From Actinostola sp. cb2023 (lineage: Eukaryota > Cnidaria > Anthozoa > Actiniaria > Actinostolidae), in contig JAUJYZ010000723.1 in the NCBI GenBank assembly GCA_033675265.1, forward strand, positions 1-64,000: a DNA stretch of 64,000 bases, read 5' to 3'. Positions within the stretch are counted from its first letter, which is position 1, and the number at the start of each line of letters is the position of its first letter. The translations under genes were made by a program, and so were the position numbers. Positions 1 through 10,935 of this stretch are shown piece after piece. Below the pieces are notes generated by a model. It had not been told where the DNA came from and ran no database searches. It saw only the letters and a list, made by a program, of their open reading frames with translations.

Positions 1-594
1 TGGGACAAGGGTGGGAATGAGAATCAATAGATATATGGGAGGGAAATAGGTTTCTTGTAAGCTAGAACACATGACAGTAATAAAGTTATTATTATTATTA
101 TACTGCATTTTTATTATTTTATATTACCACTAATGTGCCTTGCTGACAAGGGACAGCTACATGTATGCATTGAAAGCTACATGTACGGCAGTGCACAACT
201 CGCAGCACTTCACTTTCTACCAGAAACGCCAGTTTTAAGCTCTTGTGATGTATTGTAATACGTAAGCACGATACCTGCACATTGCTACAAATATTTATAG
301 TATGATGTGCACTTGCAAACAACGTTTCACACAACAATGCACATAGTTTGCGTCTAAGACTTATTGAAGAAGTTATTGAGTTATTGAGTATTTTTGGGAT
401 ATGATCGATTTGTATGGATAATTCTGTGGGATATGCTCAATGGAATAGAAATACACACTATAGTAATTTAACTTTTCGGTCTACGGATTATCTATAAAGT
501 AGAATAGGCTATAAATAACCTTATGATGTATTATTTATGTTCAATAAAAGCTTTTAAAATATTTCTTACCACTTGTTTCAATCTTATCTGAAAT
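1..594. other. Non-coding, AT-rich, no gene seen
   Basis: No reading frame of protein-like composition is visible on either strand. A short TTA microsatellite sits near 86-102. The only ORF (119-337, minus) is short and not recognisable. Confidence 0.5.
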
Positions 595-893
595 CTTGGC
601 ATATGCCGAAATCGTGAATGTTGGCATATGCCGAATTCGTGAATGTTGGCATATGCCGAAATCGTGAATGTTGGCATATGCCGAATTCGTGAATGTTGGC
701 ATATGCCGAAATCTTGAATGCTGGCATTTGCCAATTCTTGAATGTTGGCATATGCCGAAATCTTGAATGCTGGCATTTGCCAAATTCTTGAATGTTGGCA
801 TATGCCGAAATCTTGAATGCTGGCATTTGCCAAATTCTTGAATGTTGGCATATGCCGAAATCTTGAATGCTGGCATTTGCCAAAATCTTGAAT
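595..893. repeat. Minisatellite of alternating 25-bp half-units
   Basis: The motif GGCATATGCCGAAAT and its variant GGCATTTGCCAAATT alternate with TTGAATG or GTGAATG spacers about twelve times. The left half carries only the first variant; the right half alternates the two, so a 50-bp higher-order unit has formed. GGCATATGCC is itself palindromic. Three overlapping ORFs here are by-products of the repeat. Confidence 0.9.
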
Positions 894-1314
894 GGGACTG
901 GCAATATAATAACTATGTACCATTTATGGTCCAAACAACAGTTTCTATAGTTTAATTTTGAGAACAGAAACAATTTTAGCTGAAAAAAATATCAAATCGG
1001 CAAATCAAATAAGATGTCTTCAATATTTGCTAAAATGAATAAAATAACCAGCAAAAAATTGAAAAGTCTCTCGAAAAGTGCTGGGAAATCTAACTTTGGA
1101 ATATCCGAAGTCATTCTGGAACGTGCAATATATGTGTATATTTTAGTTTTTTAACCAAGAGAGTATGACTAAGTCCAATGATAATTTCTCTGTTAGTATT
1201 TTAAGATTTTAACCAATCTTATTCCAGATGTTCAATTACATCACGACACATCCACTTGCAGTCCAACCGCAACAGCATTCCTCATCAAAATACGCTAACG
1301 AATAGCGTGTGCAG

Positions 1315-1632
1315 ATACTGTCAGTGAAAAAATATATAAATAGTAACAAAGAAATTATCATTGGATCATTGAAGTTTTTACAGAGATATGTTAGAGGTTT
1401 GGACAACACCAAGCTACTTCAGTTCCTCAGGTTCACCACAGCAAGTGACATCATGATTGATGGTAAGATTGAAATAACATTTACCAAACTGGAGGGAGCA
1501 CAGTGCAGACCAATAGCCCACACGTGTGGCCCATTACTTGAACTCCCATGTACTTACTCCAACTTTGTAGAACTAAGGGAGCAATTCAACAACATCCTTG
1601 ATCAGAACATTTGGGAGATAGATATCATGTAA
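1315..1632 (+). CDS. C-terminal exon of a HECT-like domain protein (partial)
   Basis: The reading frame runs from a possible acceptor (GTGTGCAG, ending 1314) to a TAA stop at 1630-1632, about 105 residues. It contains KLLQFLRFTTASDIM, then IEITFTKLEGAQCRPIAHTC, then LLELPCTYSNFVELR. This resembles the C-lobe of HECT-type ubiquitin ligases: a LxxFLRFxTxS-type block followed by the HTC segment holding the catalytic cysteine and an LxLPxTY block. Similar divergent HECT-like tails occur in many invertebrate proteins, some of them linked to transposons. A stop codon in frame at 1303 shows the exon cannot extend much upstream. No upstream exon was found, so this could be the end of a gene starting left of the window or a stranded fragment. 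The family call is from memory of motifs. Confidence 0.5.
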   Translation: MLSVKKYINSNKEIIIGSLKFLQRYVRGLDNTKLLQFLRFTTASDIMIDGKIEITFTKLEGAQCRPIAHTCGPLLELPCTYSNFVELREQFNNILDQNIWEIDIM

Positions 1633-1983
1633 ATCAAATAATTAAACAGCTCTTTCATAAGTTATGTGTTAATAATTATTAGGCCTTTCAGGAACTGGGC
1701 CCTATTGCTATTCTGCAGCTGTTTAGTCATTGTGGGGATTATATTATTTATATTCCTCTGGTACATGTATCAGTATTGTACACAAATATATTACCATAAT
1801 ATAACCATAGTAACACATGACAGTCTTGTTTAGCAGTCAGCATTTAGAGTTATTTTCAAAACATACTGGTACTAGAATGAGTATGACAGAGTTGTTATAT
1901 CCTAGAGATATCCTAGTATTTCTTTTTTATGTATCTATTTTTAGTCTTGAAGTGGAACATTACCTGCATGAGACTAAACTAAC

Positions 1984-2199
1984 AAGCAAGAAGCTGACGA
2001 CCGCAAAGGGCATTGGGACTTTCTCCTTATTCATTTATTCATCCGTAGACATTTTAACAACATGCATTTTTAAATGGCCGAATAGTTCCAAATGATTGCT
2101 ATTCAAAACTCGTAGGGATAACTTCTCAAGTACCACGGATAAATAAAATTAATTAGGAGATTCCCAAAGTCCTTTGCGGTCGTCAGCTTCTTGCTTGTT
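1984..2199. mobile_element. MITE, copy 1 (TIR AGCAAGAAGCTGACGACCGC)
   Basis: The ends are inverted repeats of at least 23 bp beginning AGCAAGAAGCTGACGACCGC. The internal 170 bp is AT-rich and non-coding. A closely similar copy lies in the same orientation at 3003-3220, which makes insertion or segment duplication likely. Confidence 0.75.
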
Positions 2200-3005
2200 G
2201 CTTTCGGCCCGGTCAACGATATTTGGAATAGGTGTATATGATATTTCTATTCCAAGGACTTGAACTGATATTTCCTGTCCTAGAACTTGAAATGATATTT
2301 CAAAGTACTCTAGAGCGGACTTGAAATCATTACAAAGTACTCAAGAGCGGACTTTCTGGGGTATCCAGTTCCATCATGACTATACTTGATTTTCAATTGC
2401 AGACCTGTGGACATTACTTATCGAAGACATAATTCTCTGTTTTAGCTAGCTGTTATTTTTGCTTTGTATTGTTCTTTTTCGTCAGTTCTGTCCTCGTTAC
2501 GTTTGTTTTGATTTTGGTTATTTGTACATGTTTGTCAGTTCTTCATCTTCTTCCTCAGTAGACTCAGTCCTAGTTCTTGGGTTATCGATTATAGATCTGT
2601 GCACTTCGTTTTCTGAAGACGGGCTTTTCCAAAAAAGCAAGGTATAAAAGACCGGTTTGAACACTGTAGCAACAAAGAGCCGATCTGGCTAGTGTGCGTT
2701 CCTTTATGCTTGAAGTAGTATTTCTAGTCCGAATTCAAGGCTTTGGAATACTTCTCATACTCGTTAATTATTACATGCAATGGCCTAAAGGCAATGAATA
2801 AAGAGTTCCAAGATTTTAGCCCGGAAAAGCAAGAATTTGAGTCTTTGCATATGCTCTGCTCATGCGTAGAGTCGAGGACATCGTATCCCACATGTGTTGG
2901 ACTCTTGAGTAGCATGGAGTAGAGCCTGCTATCATATTAAATCGAATTCGGACAGAGTGATTGTTATACACCTATTCCAAAAATCGTTTTCCCCGGCGCC
3001 GAAAG
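2200..3005. mobile_element. Segment bounded by inverted 40-bp ends, between two MITE copies
   Basis: TTGCTTTCGGCCCGGTCAAC plus the following ATATTTGGAATAGGTGTATA at 2197-2240 recur inverted at about 2966-3005 (TACACCTATTCC ... GCCGAAAGC). The left-hand end recurs once more after the second MITE copy (3220-3262). The 2200-3005 stretch therefore looks like one unit of a nested or tandemly copied element. No transposase is visible. Confidence 0.5.
2728..2962. repeat. 235-bp repeat, inverted partner at 3553-3797
   Basis: The segment between GTCCGAATTCAAGGCTTTGG and GAATTCGGACAGAGTG reappears in reverse complement at 3553-3797, with shared blocks such as the CATATGCTCTGCTCATG region. The partner has diverged and contains a short replacement near 3690-3730. 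The pair sits around the second MITE copy. Confidence 0.65.
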
Positions 3006-3220
3006 CAAGAAGCTGACGACCGCAAATGGCGTTGGGACTTTCTCCTTATTCATTTATTCACCCGTAGACATTTTGACAACATGCATTTTCAAATGGCCGA
3101 ATAGTTCCAAATGATTGCTATTCAATATATGTTCGTAGCGGGGATAACTCAAATACCACTGATAAATTAATTAATTAGGAGATTCCCAAAGTCCTTTGCG
3201 GTCGTCAGCTTCTTGCTTGT
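3003..3220. mobile_element. MITE, copy 2 of the 1984-2199 family
   Basis: Same terminal inverted repeats and nearly the same interior as 1984-2199, in direct orientation about 1.02 kb away. Confidence 0.75.
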
Positions 3221-3265
3221 TGCTTTCGGCCCGGACAACGATATTTGGAATAGGTGTATATATAT

Positions 3266-3380
3266 TCTGCGCATTTGATTGGCTGGTTACCTCATGAATA
3301 ATTAATGAGTATGAGAAGAGCTCTTCTCATACTCATTAGTTATTCATGAGGTAACCAGCCAATCAAATGTGCAGAATCAG
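3266..3380. mobile_element. Near-perfect 115-bp hairpin element
   Basis: TTCTGCGCATTTGATTGGCT at the left is matched by its inverted copy ending 3377. The centre is the palindrome AAGAGCTCTT. Length and symmetry fit a fold-back MITE. Confidence 0.75.
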
Positions 3381-3402
3381 ACCATGTGATGTAACCGTGG
3401 AA

Positions 3403-3490
3403 AGTACTGGCGAGAGTAACTGGAAATTTTTCCAGTTACTCTCCCCAGTACTTATCATGAGGGACGATTAGAACTAATCGTCCCTCATCA
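3403..3490. repeat. Two adjacent short hairpins
   Basis: GTACTGGCGAGAGTAACTGG pairs with CCAGTTACTCTCCCCAGTAC (3405-3452). ATGAGGGACGATTAG pairs with CTAATCGTCCCTCAT (3458-3489). They could be the ends of one small fold-back element. Confidence 0.6.
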
Positions 3491-3799
3491 CTGTACACGA
3501 GTTCTTATCCCTCATATAACAATCATCGGGATCTTGTACAGAGTAGAGGCATTACCACTCTGTCCGAATTCGCTTCAATCTGAAAGCAGGCTCTACTGCA
3601 TGCTACTCAATAGTCCAACACATGTGGGATATGTCCTCGACTCTGCGCATGAGCAGAGCATATGCAAAGACCGGAATTCCATTCTCGTACCCAGAGCTCC
3701 TCGGTCGGTCGTTCCTTCTCCCGTCGGTCATTGCATGTAATAATTAATGAGTTCGCCGAGGACTGGAAACCCGTCTAGTCCGAATTCGAGGCTTTGGAA

Positions 3800-4510
3800 C
3801 ATTATTACTTCCAAAAAGTAACGCTCAGAATGTTGTTTGAAAGATTTGTTTGGATATATGAACACTGAGGTATCCGGCTGCATGGTCGATACTTTTTCGA
3901 AGTCAATCAGTAAAAACTGTGCATATTATTATGTAATAGCAAGAGACCATAATACTAAGAGAGCGAATCGCGCGGAATGATGTTTGGGATATGCTCGTGG
4001 CGCTAAACTTCAGTGAAATCTGACTTTCGGCAGATAAAAACTCTTTCGGTAAAACCTTTGTAAGATGCTTAAAATCAAGAAAAAATATGTAAGCTCATAG
4101 ATTGCGGGATGATAACGTTCATGTCAAAAGACGACAGTAAATTGAAAACTGCTACGATAAAGACAGTGAATTTCAGTCCGGTTTTGAAAGCTGAAAGCAT
4201 TTTTGAATTTTCGGTCTTGTACGCGGCCGCGCGTTAGCTTCCCGCCATTTATGTAAATAGGAAATCTGCTCTGAATCAAATTCAAACAAGAAATAAGATC
4301 GATTTAGTCGTTCAACCTATGCCATTCTACATGACTAGCATGTTTATCCAGGTTCTTGGCATTTTGAACAAGGTCTTTACTTGCACCAGCTATCTCCAAT
4401 AGATACCCCATCAACCTTGAGCCATACTGGATGGTCCTGTATGTAATACACAAATATGTCAGTATTACTAGGAACCCTGTGTCAACTATTTTAGGTTGAC
4501 ATGGAAATAA
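3800..4510. other. Non-coding, no recognised feature
   Basis: No convincing coding region, repeat array or inverted repeat was found here. Stop codons are frequent in all six frames. Confidence 0.4.
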
Positions 4511-5010
4511 TAATTACTTTTTACTAATAATTTACAAAACAATGTTTGGGGAATGAGGGGTAGGGCCCAGGATGGGTACTCAGGGGTATCAGTGATGGGG
4601 AGGTGCAAATGAGGCCAAACTTTTTAACCCCAAAAAAGTCCATTACGCAAAAACAAGACCCCAAAAAAGTCCAACGGCCCACAACGTAACCCCCCAAAAA
4701 GTACATTTTTTTCTCCGCATAAAATCAAGAATGGTAGGATATCATTTTTATAAACCCCCAAAAAGTCCTTGTCAAAATCTTTATATCAAAAAAAGTCCAC
4801 CAGAAAATTGCTAACCCAAAAAATGTCCCAAGCTGCGAATTTCAAACCCGAAAAAGGTCTTCGCACCTCCCTGTCACTGATACCCCCGAGTACCCCCCCC
4901 CCCCTGGGGGTTAGGGTCAAACAGAGCATCAACATTTTATCAGCACTTTATCAGCTGCCTAATTCAGGTTTAACCAAATGTTGTTCTGTAAAATAGTAAA
5001 AAGTAACGGG
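4511..5010. mobile_element. About 500-bp inverted-repeat element rich in CCCCAAAAAAGTCC
   Basis: The ends pair: TTACTTTTTACTAATAATTT with the interior AACAATGTTTGGGG at the left, and AATGTTGTTCTGTAAAATAG with AAAAAGTAAC at the right. The inner GTACTCAGGGGTATCAGTGA pairs with TCACTGATACCCCCGAGTAC (about 4576-4895). Between them are repeated CCCCAAAAAAGTCC motifs. A partial copy of the end occurs at 5036-5115. A small ORF on each strand follows the repeat and is not taken as a gene. Confidence 0.6.
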
Positions 5011-5499
5011 GAAAAAAGTCACTGACATGGAAATAACAGTGACTTTTTTTTCACTTTTTTACAATTTACAGAACAATGTTTGGGAAGGAGGAGTGGGTGT
5101 CAAACAGAGCATCAACATTACAAGCTCTGAAACTCTTAGAATGTTGGTACAATTATTATGTAATTATAAATAAATCATGTATGTGTACTTGTTATAATAA
5201 TGATTCCCTGTATTCCCCCCCCCCCCCCCCCCATGTCTTGCAGTGATGGCTATATCCCCCTTTGCAGGACCCCCCTAATGTAGATGTAGATTGAACCTTC
5301 CATTTTACTGTGAGAGAATTTCAAAGCCATGATTTCGAAATACTGTTGCATGCTCACTGGTGCTGCAAATCGCGTAAGACATGTCAACATAGCGGGGGGA
5401 CAGTTTGTCAAGAGTTGGAAGATATTTGATAAAAACATTTACATGGTTACATAAAAGATGTCATATATACATGAATATTCATTGACGTATCACTTGTAG

Positions 5500-6062
5500 G
5501 GATGCAAAGGATTGAGAGTGTACGATGTCTGAGAAGGTTGGAGATGGAAAAGGAGTGAATGTGTACGATGTCTGTGAAGGGTGGGGATGGAAAAGGAGTG
5601 AATGTGTACGATGTCTGTGAAGGGTGGGGATGGAATAGGAGTGAGTGTGTACGATGTCTGAGAGTTGGAGATGGAAAAGGAGTGAGTGTGCACGATGTCT
5701 GTGAAGGGTGGGGATGGAATAGGAGTGAGTGTGTACGATGTCTGAGAAGGTTCGAGATGGAAAAGGAGTAAGTGTGTACGATGTCTGTGAAGGGTGGGGA
5801 TGGAATAGGAGTGAGTGTGTACGATGTCTGAGAAGGGTGGGGATGGAATAGGAGTGAATGTGCACGATGTCTGTGAAGGGTGGGGATGGAAAAGGAGTGA
5901 ATGTGCACGATGTCTGTGAAGGGTGGGGATGGAATAGGAGTGAATGTGCACGATGTCTGTGAAGGGTGGGGATGGAAAAGGAGTGAGTGTGTACGATGTC
6001 TGAGAAGGTTGGAGATGGAAAAGGAGTGAGTGTGCACGATGTCTGTGAAGGGTGGGGATGGG
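5500..6062. repeat. 43-bp minisatellite, about 13 copies
   Basis: The unit is TGTACGATGTCTGTGAAGGG followed by TGGGGATGGAATAGGAGTGA and GTG. Some units carry the shorter form GAGAAGGTTGGAGATGGAAA. The unit is not a multiple of three, so the long minus-strand ORFs cycle through frames of the same DNA and are not taken as coding. A single related unit sits alone at 8187-8222. Confidence 0.9.
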
Positions 6063-6073
6063 AAATAAGTGAT

Positions 6074-6240
6074 AATCGGGGGGGGGGGGGGGGGGGCTTA
6101 TAACCAGGAGAGCTTATAACCGGGAGGGCTAATAACCGGGAGGAAATTTATGTTAGCAGACAGGTGGGTTTATAATCGGGGGGGGGGGGGCTTATAACCG
6201 GGGGGACTTATAACCGGGTAGCATATAACCGGGATTCTAT
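6074..6240. repeat. GCTTATAACCGGGAGG repeats with poly-G runs
   Basis: The motif (G)CTTATAACCGGG is repeated about seven times between two runs of G (near 6079-6096 and 6179-6191). The poly-G runs may be length-uncertain. Confidence 0.8.
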
Positions 6241-6423
6241 GGTATTTCTTTATACATGTATACAAGAAGTTTTAATATAATTTAATATTTATAAGAACCT
6301 CTTTGCTTTGCTTTAATGGTTAAACAAGTTCTTATATTTTACGATATTTAAATGCCAAATTTGTGCCTACAGCTATACACTAGGTTCTTACACACAGGTT
6401 TTTACTGTAGTAAATAATAATAT

Positions 6424-6651
6424 ACAGCTATTTCAAAAAAGGTTATATGGGCGATGTGAATGGAATCAGCGAAAGGTCACAACAATGTGAACTCTGGGAA
6501 TTTCCCAAACTTTGTCTTCACAATATGGAGCCGGCATATTTTTCTTCTGTATGTGCATGCCAACATTATTTACATATGATCCACAATACATTTTGGGCTT
6601 GGTATGCAAGATGCAACAAAACCTTCACCAACCTTTTTTTGAAATAGCTGT
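6424..6651. mobile_element. MITE with TIR TACAGCTATTTCAAAAAA
   Basis: The left end TACAGCTATTTCAAAAAAGG and the right end CCTTTTTTTGAAATAGCTGTA are inverted copies. The flanking TA on both sides fits a TA target-site duplication of Tc1/mariner type. The same ends occur at 55252-55535, with a different interior. Confidence 0.8.
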
Positions 6652-6912
6652 ATACCCTATACTCACTCTTACATAATAATGTTCACTATTAATATAAATA
6701 AACAATATTACAGTGTTCTCGCCAGAAATTTTGATTGTGGGGGTCATGGGGCCCCTCCCCCCTCAAAAACAGGGTCCCTCCAAGCAAATGTCTGGGACAA
6801 TGTACTAGTTCGATAAGTTGAATTTCCCACGGTAAAATTCATTTGTTAACAATATTGTAGTATGTTATTAAAAATCTTGTAATTGCAGCCAGGATGCATT
6901 AAATGACATTAA

Positions 6913-7107
6913 AATAGGTTGTCTCTGGCTTATATATTTGTTAATTGAGATACAAACGTTTCGATCCTTCCTCGGATCTTCTTCAGTGTAACGATCTTGT
7001 ATAGCATACGCATTACAACAAGATCGTTACACTGAAGAAGATCCGAGGAAGGATCGAAACGTTTGTATCTTAATTAACAAATATATAAGCCAAAGACAAC
7101 CAATTTT
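6913..7107. mobile_element. 195-bp hairpin element
   Basis: Two arms of about 85 bp are near-perfect inverted copies, for example AACGTTTCGATCCTTCCTCG and its complement, around a short centre at about 7001-7015. No coding content. Confidence 0.8.
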
Positions 7108-7164
7108 AATGTCAAATATTGTAGTATGCTAGTTGGTTTCTACTGTCTAAGACAATATTATTAG

Positions 7165-7275
7165 ACTACTCGTTCTCGTTTTCTATGGGTTCAAATAGTC
7201 AACTCGATGCTATGCATACACATTCATTATTATTATTGAGTATTGACTCATAGAAAACTCGAACTCAGTCTAATT
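7165..7275. repeat. Dispersed inverted repeat (ACTACTCGTTCTCGTTTTCT)
   Basis: A segment beginning ACTACTCGTTCTCGTTTTCT and ending GAACTCAGTCTAA is related to 19388-19490, and to its mirror copy at 40920-41030. Its ends are weakly inverted. It is probably a small transposon family. Confidence 0.5.
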
Positions 7276-7456
7276 GTTTATAATTAAATAGAACTCAGTG
7301 AATGACTCAATAATATAAAAATCGAGAGGGAGCTGAGAGAAACTGCTCCGCGTTTTCCACTTTGGTAGAACACGCTGAGACTACCACACCATGATTTCTA
7401 ACTTGACTCCGCACTCCGCATTTCCACCAGACGCTCCGGCTTCGATCGGTCGCCTA

Positions 7457-7905
7457 TATCTTCGCTCATCAATCGCCACGGCTAATTAACGAACGAACGA
7501 TGGCCGAACGTTTTTAAGAAACGACATTATTAGATAATTTAAATGATCCATGAGTTAGTTGTGATGTGGATTATTTCGATGTAAACATACTCTATCTTCG
7601 CCACGGCTAACGAACGAACGATGGCCGAACGTTTTTTAGAACTGACGACATATCATATATTAGATGATTTAAATGATCCATGAGTTAGTTGTGATATGGA
7701 TTATTTCGATGTAAACATACTCTATCCTCGCCACAGCTAACGATCGAGCGAACGATGGCCGAATGTTTTTAGAACGACATATCATATATTAGATGGTTTG
7801 TTGTGATGTGGATTATTTCGATGTAAACATACTCTATCTTCGCCACAGCTAACGATCGAGTGACCGATGGCCGAATGTTTTTAGAACGACATATCATATA
7901 TTAGA
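7457..7905. repeat. Four copies of a unit of about 110-120 bp
   Basis: Each copy contains GATGGCCGAACGTTTTT or a close variant, then CATATCATATATTAGATGAT, then TGTGGATTATTTCGATGTAA. Copies are 90-130 bp apart because internal segments have been lost. Confidence 0.75.
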
Positions 7906-8200
7906 TGATTGAAATGGTGGACGAATTAGTTGTGATGGTAGCATGCGGGTTGATGGGAATTCCCACCGGAACGAACAGTACCGCTCGCCGACTTTTTAGC
8001 CCTGCACGAATCTCACATAAAACAATATCATGGGATTCCTGTGGTAGTATGTGGGCTGATGGGAGGGGAGGCGAGGTCCGCCAAGCCGCTGTACGAGATG
8101 TGTTCCCTGTGGCAAACAGATCCAACGGATCGACCAGTAAAACGTTTCGGCCACCGGAATCCGGTAGCAGTATTGGACATGTATGTCTAGGAAGGGTGGA
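7906..8200. other. Segment of higher GC, no gene recognised
   Basis: This stretch is visibly richer in G and C than its surroundings and is open in more than one frame (plus 7905-8210, minus 7901-8254). Neither translation resembles a family I recognise. It lies between two repeat arrays, so it may be a fragment of an old element or gene. Confidence 0.3.
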
Positions 8201-8225
8201 TATGGAATAGGAGTGAGTGTGTGTA

Positions 8226-9198
8226 TATGCAACACGGTATAGGGTAGAGTACACTCTACTCTATATGCAACACGGTATATATAGGGTACAGTACACTCTA
8301 CTCTATATGCAACACGGTATAGGGTACAGTACACTCTACTCTATATGCAACACGGTATAGGGTAACAGTACACTCTACTCTATATGCAACACGGTATAGG
8401 GTACAGTACACTCTACTCTATATGCAACACGGTATAGGGTAGAGTACACTCTACTCTATATGCAACACGGTATAGGGTACAGTACACTCTACTCTATATG
8501 CAACACGGTATAGGGTACAGTACACTCTACTCTATATGCAACACGGTATAGGGTACAGTACACTCTACTCTATATGCAACACGGTATAGGGTAGAGTACA
8601 CTCTACTCTATATGCAACACGGTATAGGGTACAGTACACTCTACTCTATATGCAACACGGTATAGGGTACAGTACACTCTACTCTATATGCAACACGGTA
8701 TAGGGTACAGTACACTCTACTCTATATTCAACACGGTATAGGGTACAGTACACTCTACTCTATATGCAACACGGTATAGGGTACAGTACACTCTACTCTA
8801 TATGCAACACGGTATAGGGTAGAGTACACTCTACTCTATATGCAACACGGTATAGGGTACAGTACACTCTACTCTATATGCAACACGGTATAGGGTACAG
8901 TACACTCTACTCTATATGCAACACGGTATAGGGTACAGTACACTCTACTCTATATGCAACACGGTATAGGGTAGAGTACACTCTACTCTATATGCAACAC
9001 GGTATAGGGTAGAGTACACTCTACTCTATATGCAACACGGTATAGGGTACAGTACACTCTACTCTATATGCAACACGGTATAGGGTACAGTACACTCTAC
9101 TCTATATGCAACACGGTATAGGGTACAGTACACTCTACTCTATATGCAAACACGGTATAGGGTACAGTACACTCTACTCTATATGCAACACGGTATAG
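8226..9198. repeat. 38-bp satellite, about 25 copies, ending at the palindrome edge
   Basis: The unit is TATGCAACACGGTATAGGGT followed by ACAGTACACTCTACTCTA. A variant with AGAGTACACT recurs every few units. The array stops inside a unit at GGTATAG, and the next base (9199) is the first base of the inverted duplication. Confidence 0.95.
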
Positions 9199-9699
9199 CC
9201 AGTCAAGCCCAAGAGTCTCTCTTATACCCATGATGCCTTATGTCAATGTTTGTATTTTGTGTTAGCCTGTGTAGCCCGACGAAAATATGGTGGGGGAGGG
9301 GAAGATGGGTATTGGGTCAAACCCCCTCTAAACAAACCCCATTTGAGCTGCTACGTAGGCTAATAACACATTGTTTTTTTTGGTCAAGAATGGTTCAGAT
9401 GAATACCAAATTGAAGGGGTCCCTGCAAGAACAGTGTAAGTGACTTGTGATCAAACCCAAAATCTCCTTTGGAATTCAAAGAGCCTACATGAGAAATCAG
9501 TTTTTGATCAGATTCTTATAAATTAATATGACTCGTATAAAGACAATGACTATAGGTTTATTAGCTAAGCCATGACCTAGTTGAAAATTTGCTATTTCAA
9601 TAATGCATATCATTTATAAAGCACCTATGTGATTGTTGTGTTGTTGTTTTACAACAATTTAACCTGTCAAAGTGGGAAAGGCTTGGAGTTTTACCAAAA

Positions 9700-10935
9700 A
9701 TTATAGGGTAGGAAAAGATTGTGTGACAAGTCGTGACATGCTGTTGTAAGCACTGTGTCTGTACTCTTATAGACAAACCAGCCAATCAGATGGCGATATT
9801 ATAGGATAGGAAAAGAATGTGTGACAAGTCGTGACATGCTGTTGTAAGCACCGTCTGCACTCTTATTGACAATGGCAAACCAGCCAATCAGATGGCGATA
9901 TTATAGGATAGGAAAAGATTGTGTGACAAGTCGTGACATCCTGTTGTAAGCACTGTGTCTGTACTCTTATTGACAATGACAAACCAGCCAATCAGATGGC
10001 GATATTATAGGATAGGAAAAGAATGTGTGACAAGTCGTGACATGCTGTCGTAAGCACTGTGTCTGTACTCTTATTGACAATGGCAAACCAGCCAATCAGA
10101 TGGCGATATTATAGGATAGGAAAAGATTGTGTGACAAGTCGTGACATGCTGTCGTAAGCACTGTGTCTGTACTCTTATTGACAATGGCAAACCAGCCAAT
10201 CAGATGGCGATATTATAGGATAGGAAAAGATTGTGTGACAAGTCGTGACATGCTGTCGTAAGCACTGTGTCTGTACTCTTATTGACAATGGCAAACCAGC
10301 CAATCAGATGGCGATATTATAGGATAGGAAAAGATTGTGTGACAAGTCGTGACATGCTGTTGTAAGCACTGTGTGTCTGTACTCTTATTGACAATGGCAA
10401 ACCAGCCAATCAGATGGCGATATTATAGGATAGGAAAAGATTGTGTAACAAGTCGTGACATGCTGTTGTAAGCACTGTGTCTGTACTCTTATTGACAATG
10501 GCAAACCAGCCAATCAGATGGCGATATTATAGGATAGGAAAAGATTGTGTGACAAGTCGTGACATGCTGTTGTAAGCACTGTGTCTGTACTCTTATTGAC
10601 AATGACAAACCAGCCAATCAGATGTCGATATTATAGGATAGGAAAAGAATGTGTGACAAGTCGTGACATGCTGTTGTAAGCAGTGTCTGTACTCTTATTG
10701 ACAATGGCAAACCAGCCAATCAGATGGCGATATTATAGGATAGGAAAAGATTGTATGACAAGTCGTGACATGCTGTCGTAAGCACTGTGTGTCTGTACTC
10801 TTATTGACAATGGCAAACCAGCCAATCAGATGGCGATATTATAGGATAGGAAAAGAATGTGTGACAAGTCGTGACATGCTGTCGTAAGCACTGTGTCTGT
10901 ACTCTTATTGACAACGGCAAACCAGCCAATCAGAA
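9700..10935. repeat. 104-bp satellite, about 12 copies (left arm)
   Basis: The unit contains CAAACCAGCCAATCAGATGG, CGATATTATAGGATAGGAAA and GTCGTGACATGCTGT. Copies differ at a few fixed positions (AAGATTG/AAGAATG, GTTGTAAG/GTCGTAAG) and by GT dinucleotide number in CACTGTGTCTG. The mirror array at 49480-50495 has about two units fewer. Confidence 0.95.

Noticed and set aside
5447..6037. Minus-strand ORF of 196 residues with HTHSLLFHPHPSQTS repeats
   Set aside because: It is a 43-bp minisatellite whose frames cycle, since 43 is not divisible by three. Three overlapping frames have the same composition.
7901..8254. Two overlapping ORFs in a GC-richer island
   Set aside because: Neither translation shows a recognisable domain, and they lie between repeat arrays. 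Kept only as an unexplained segment.
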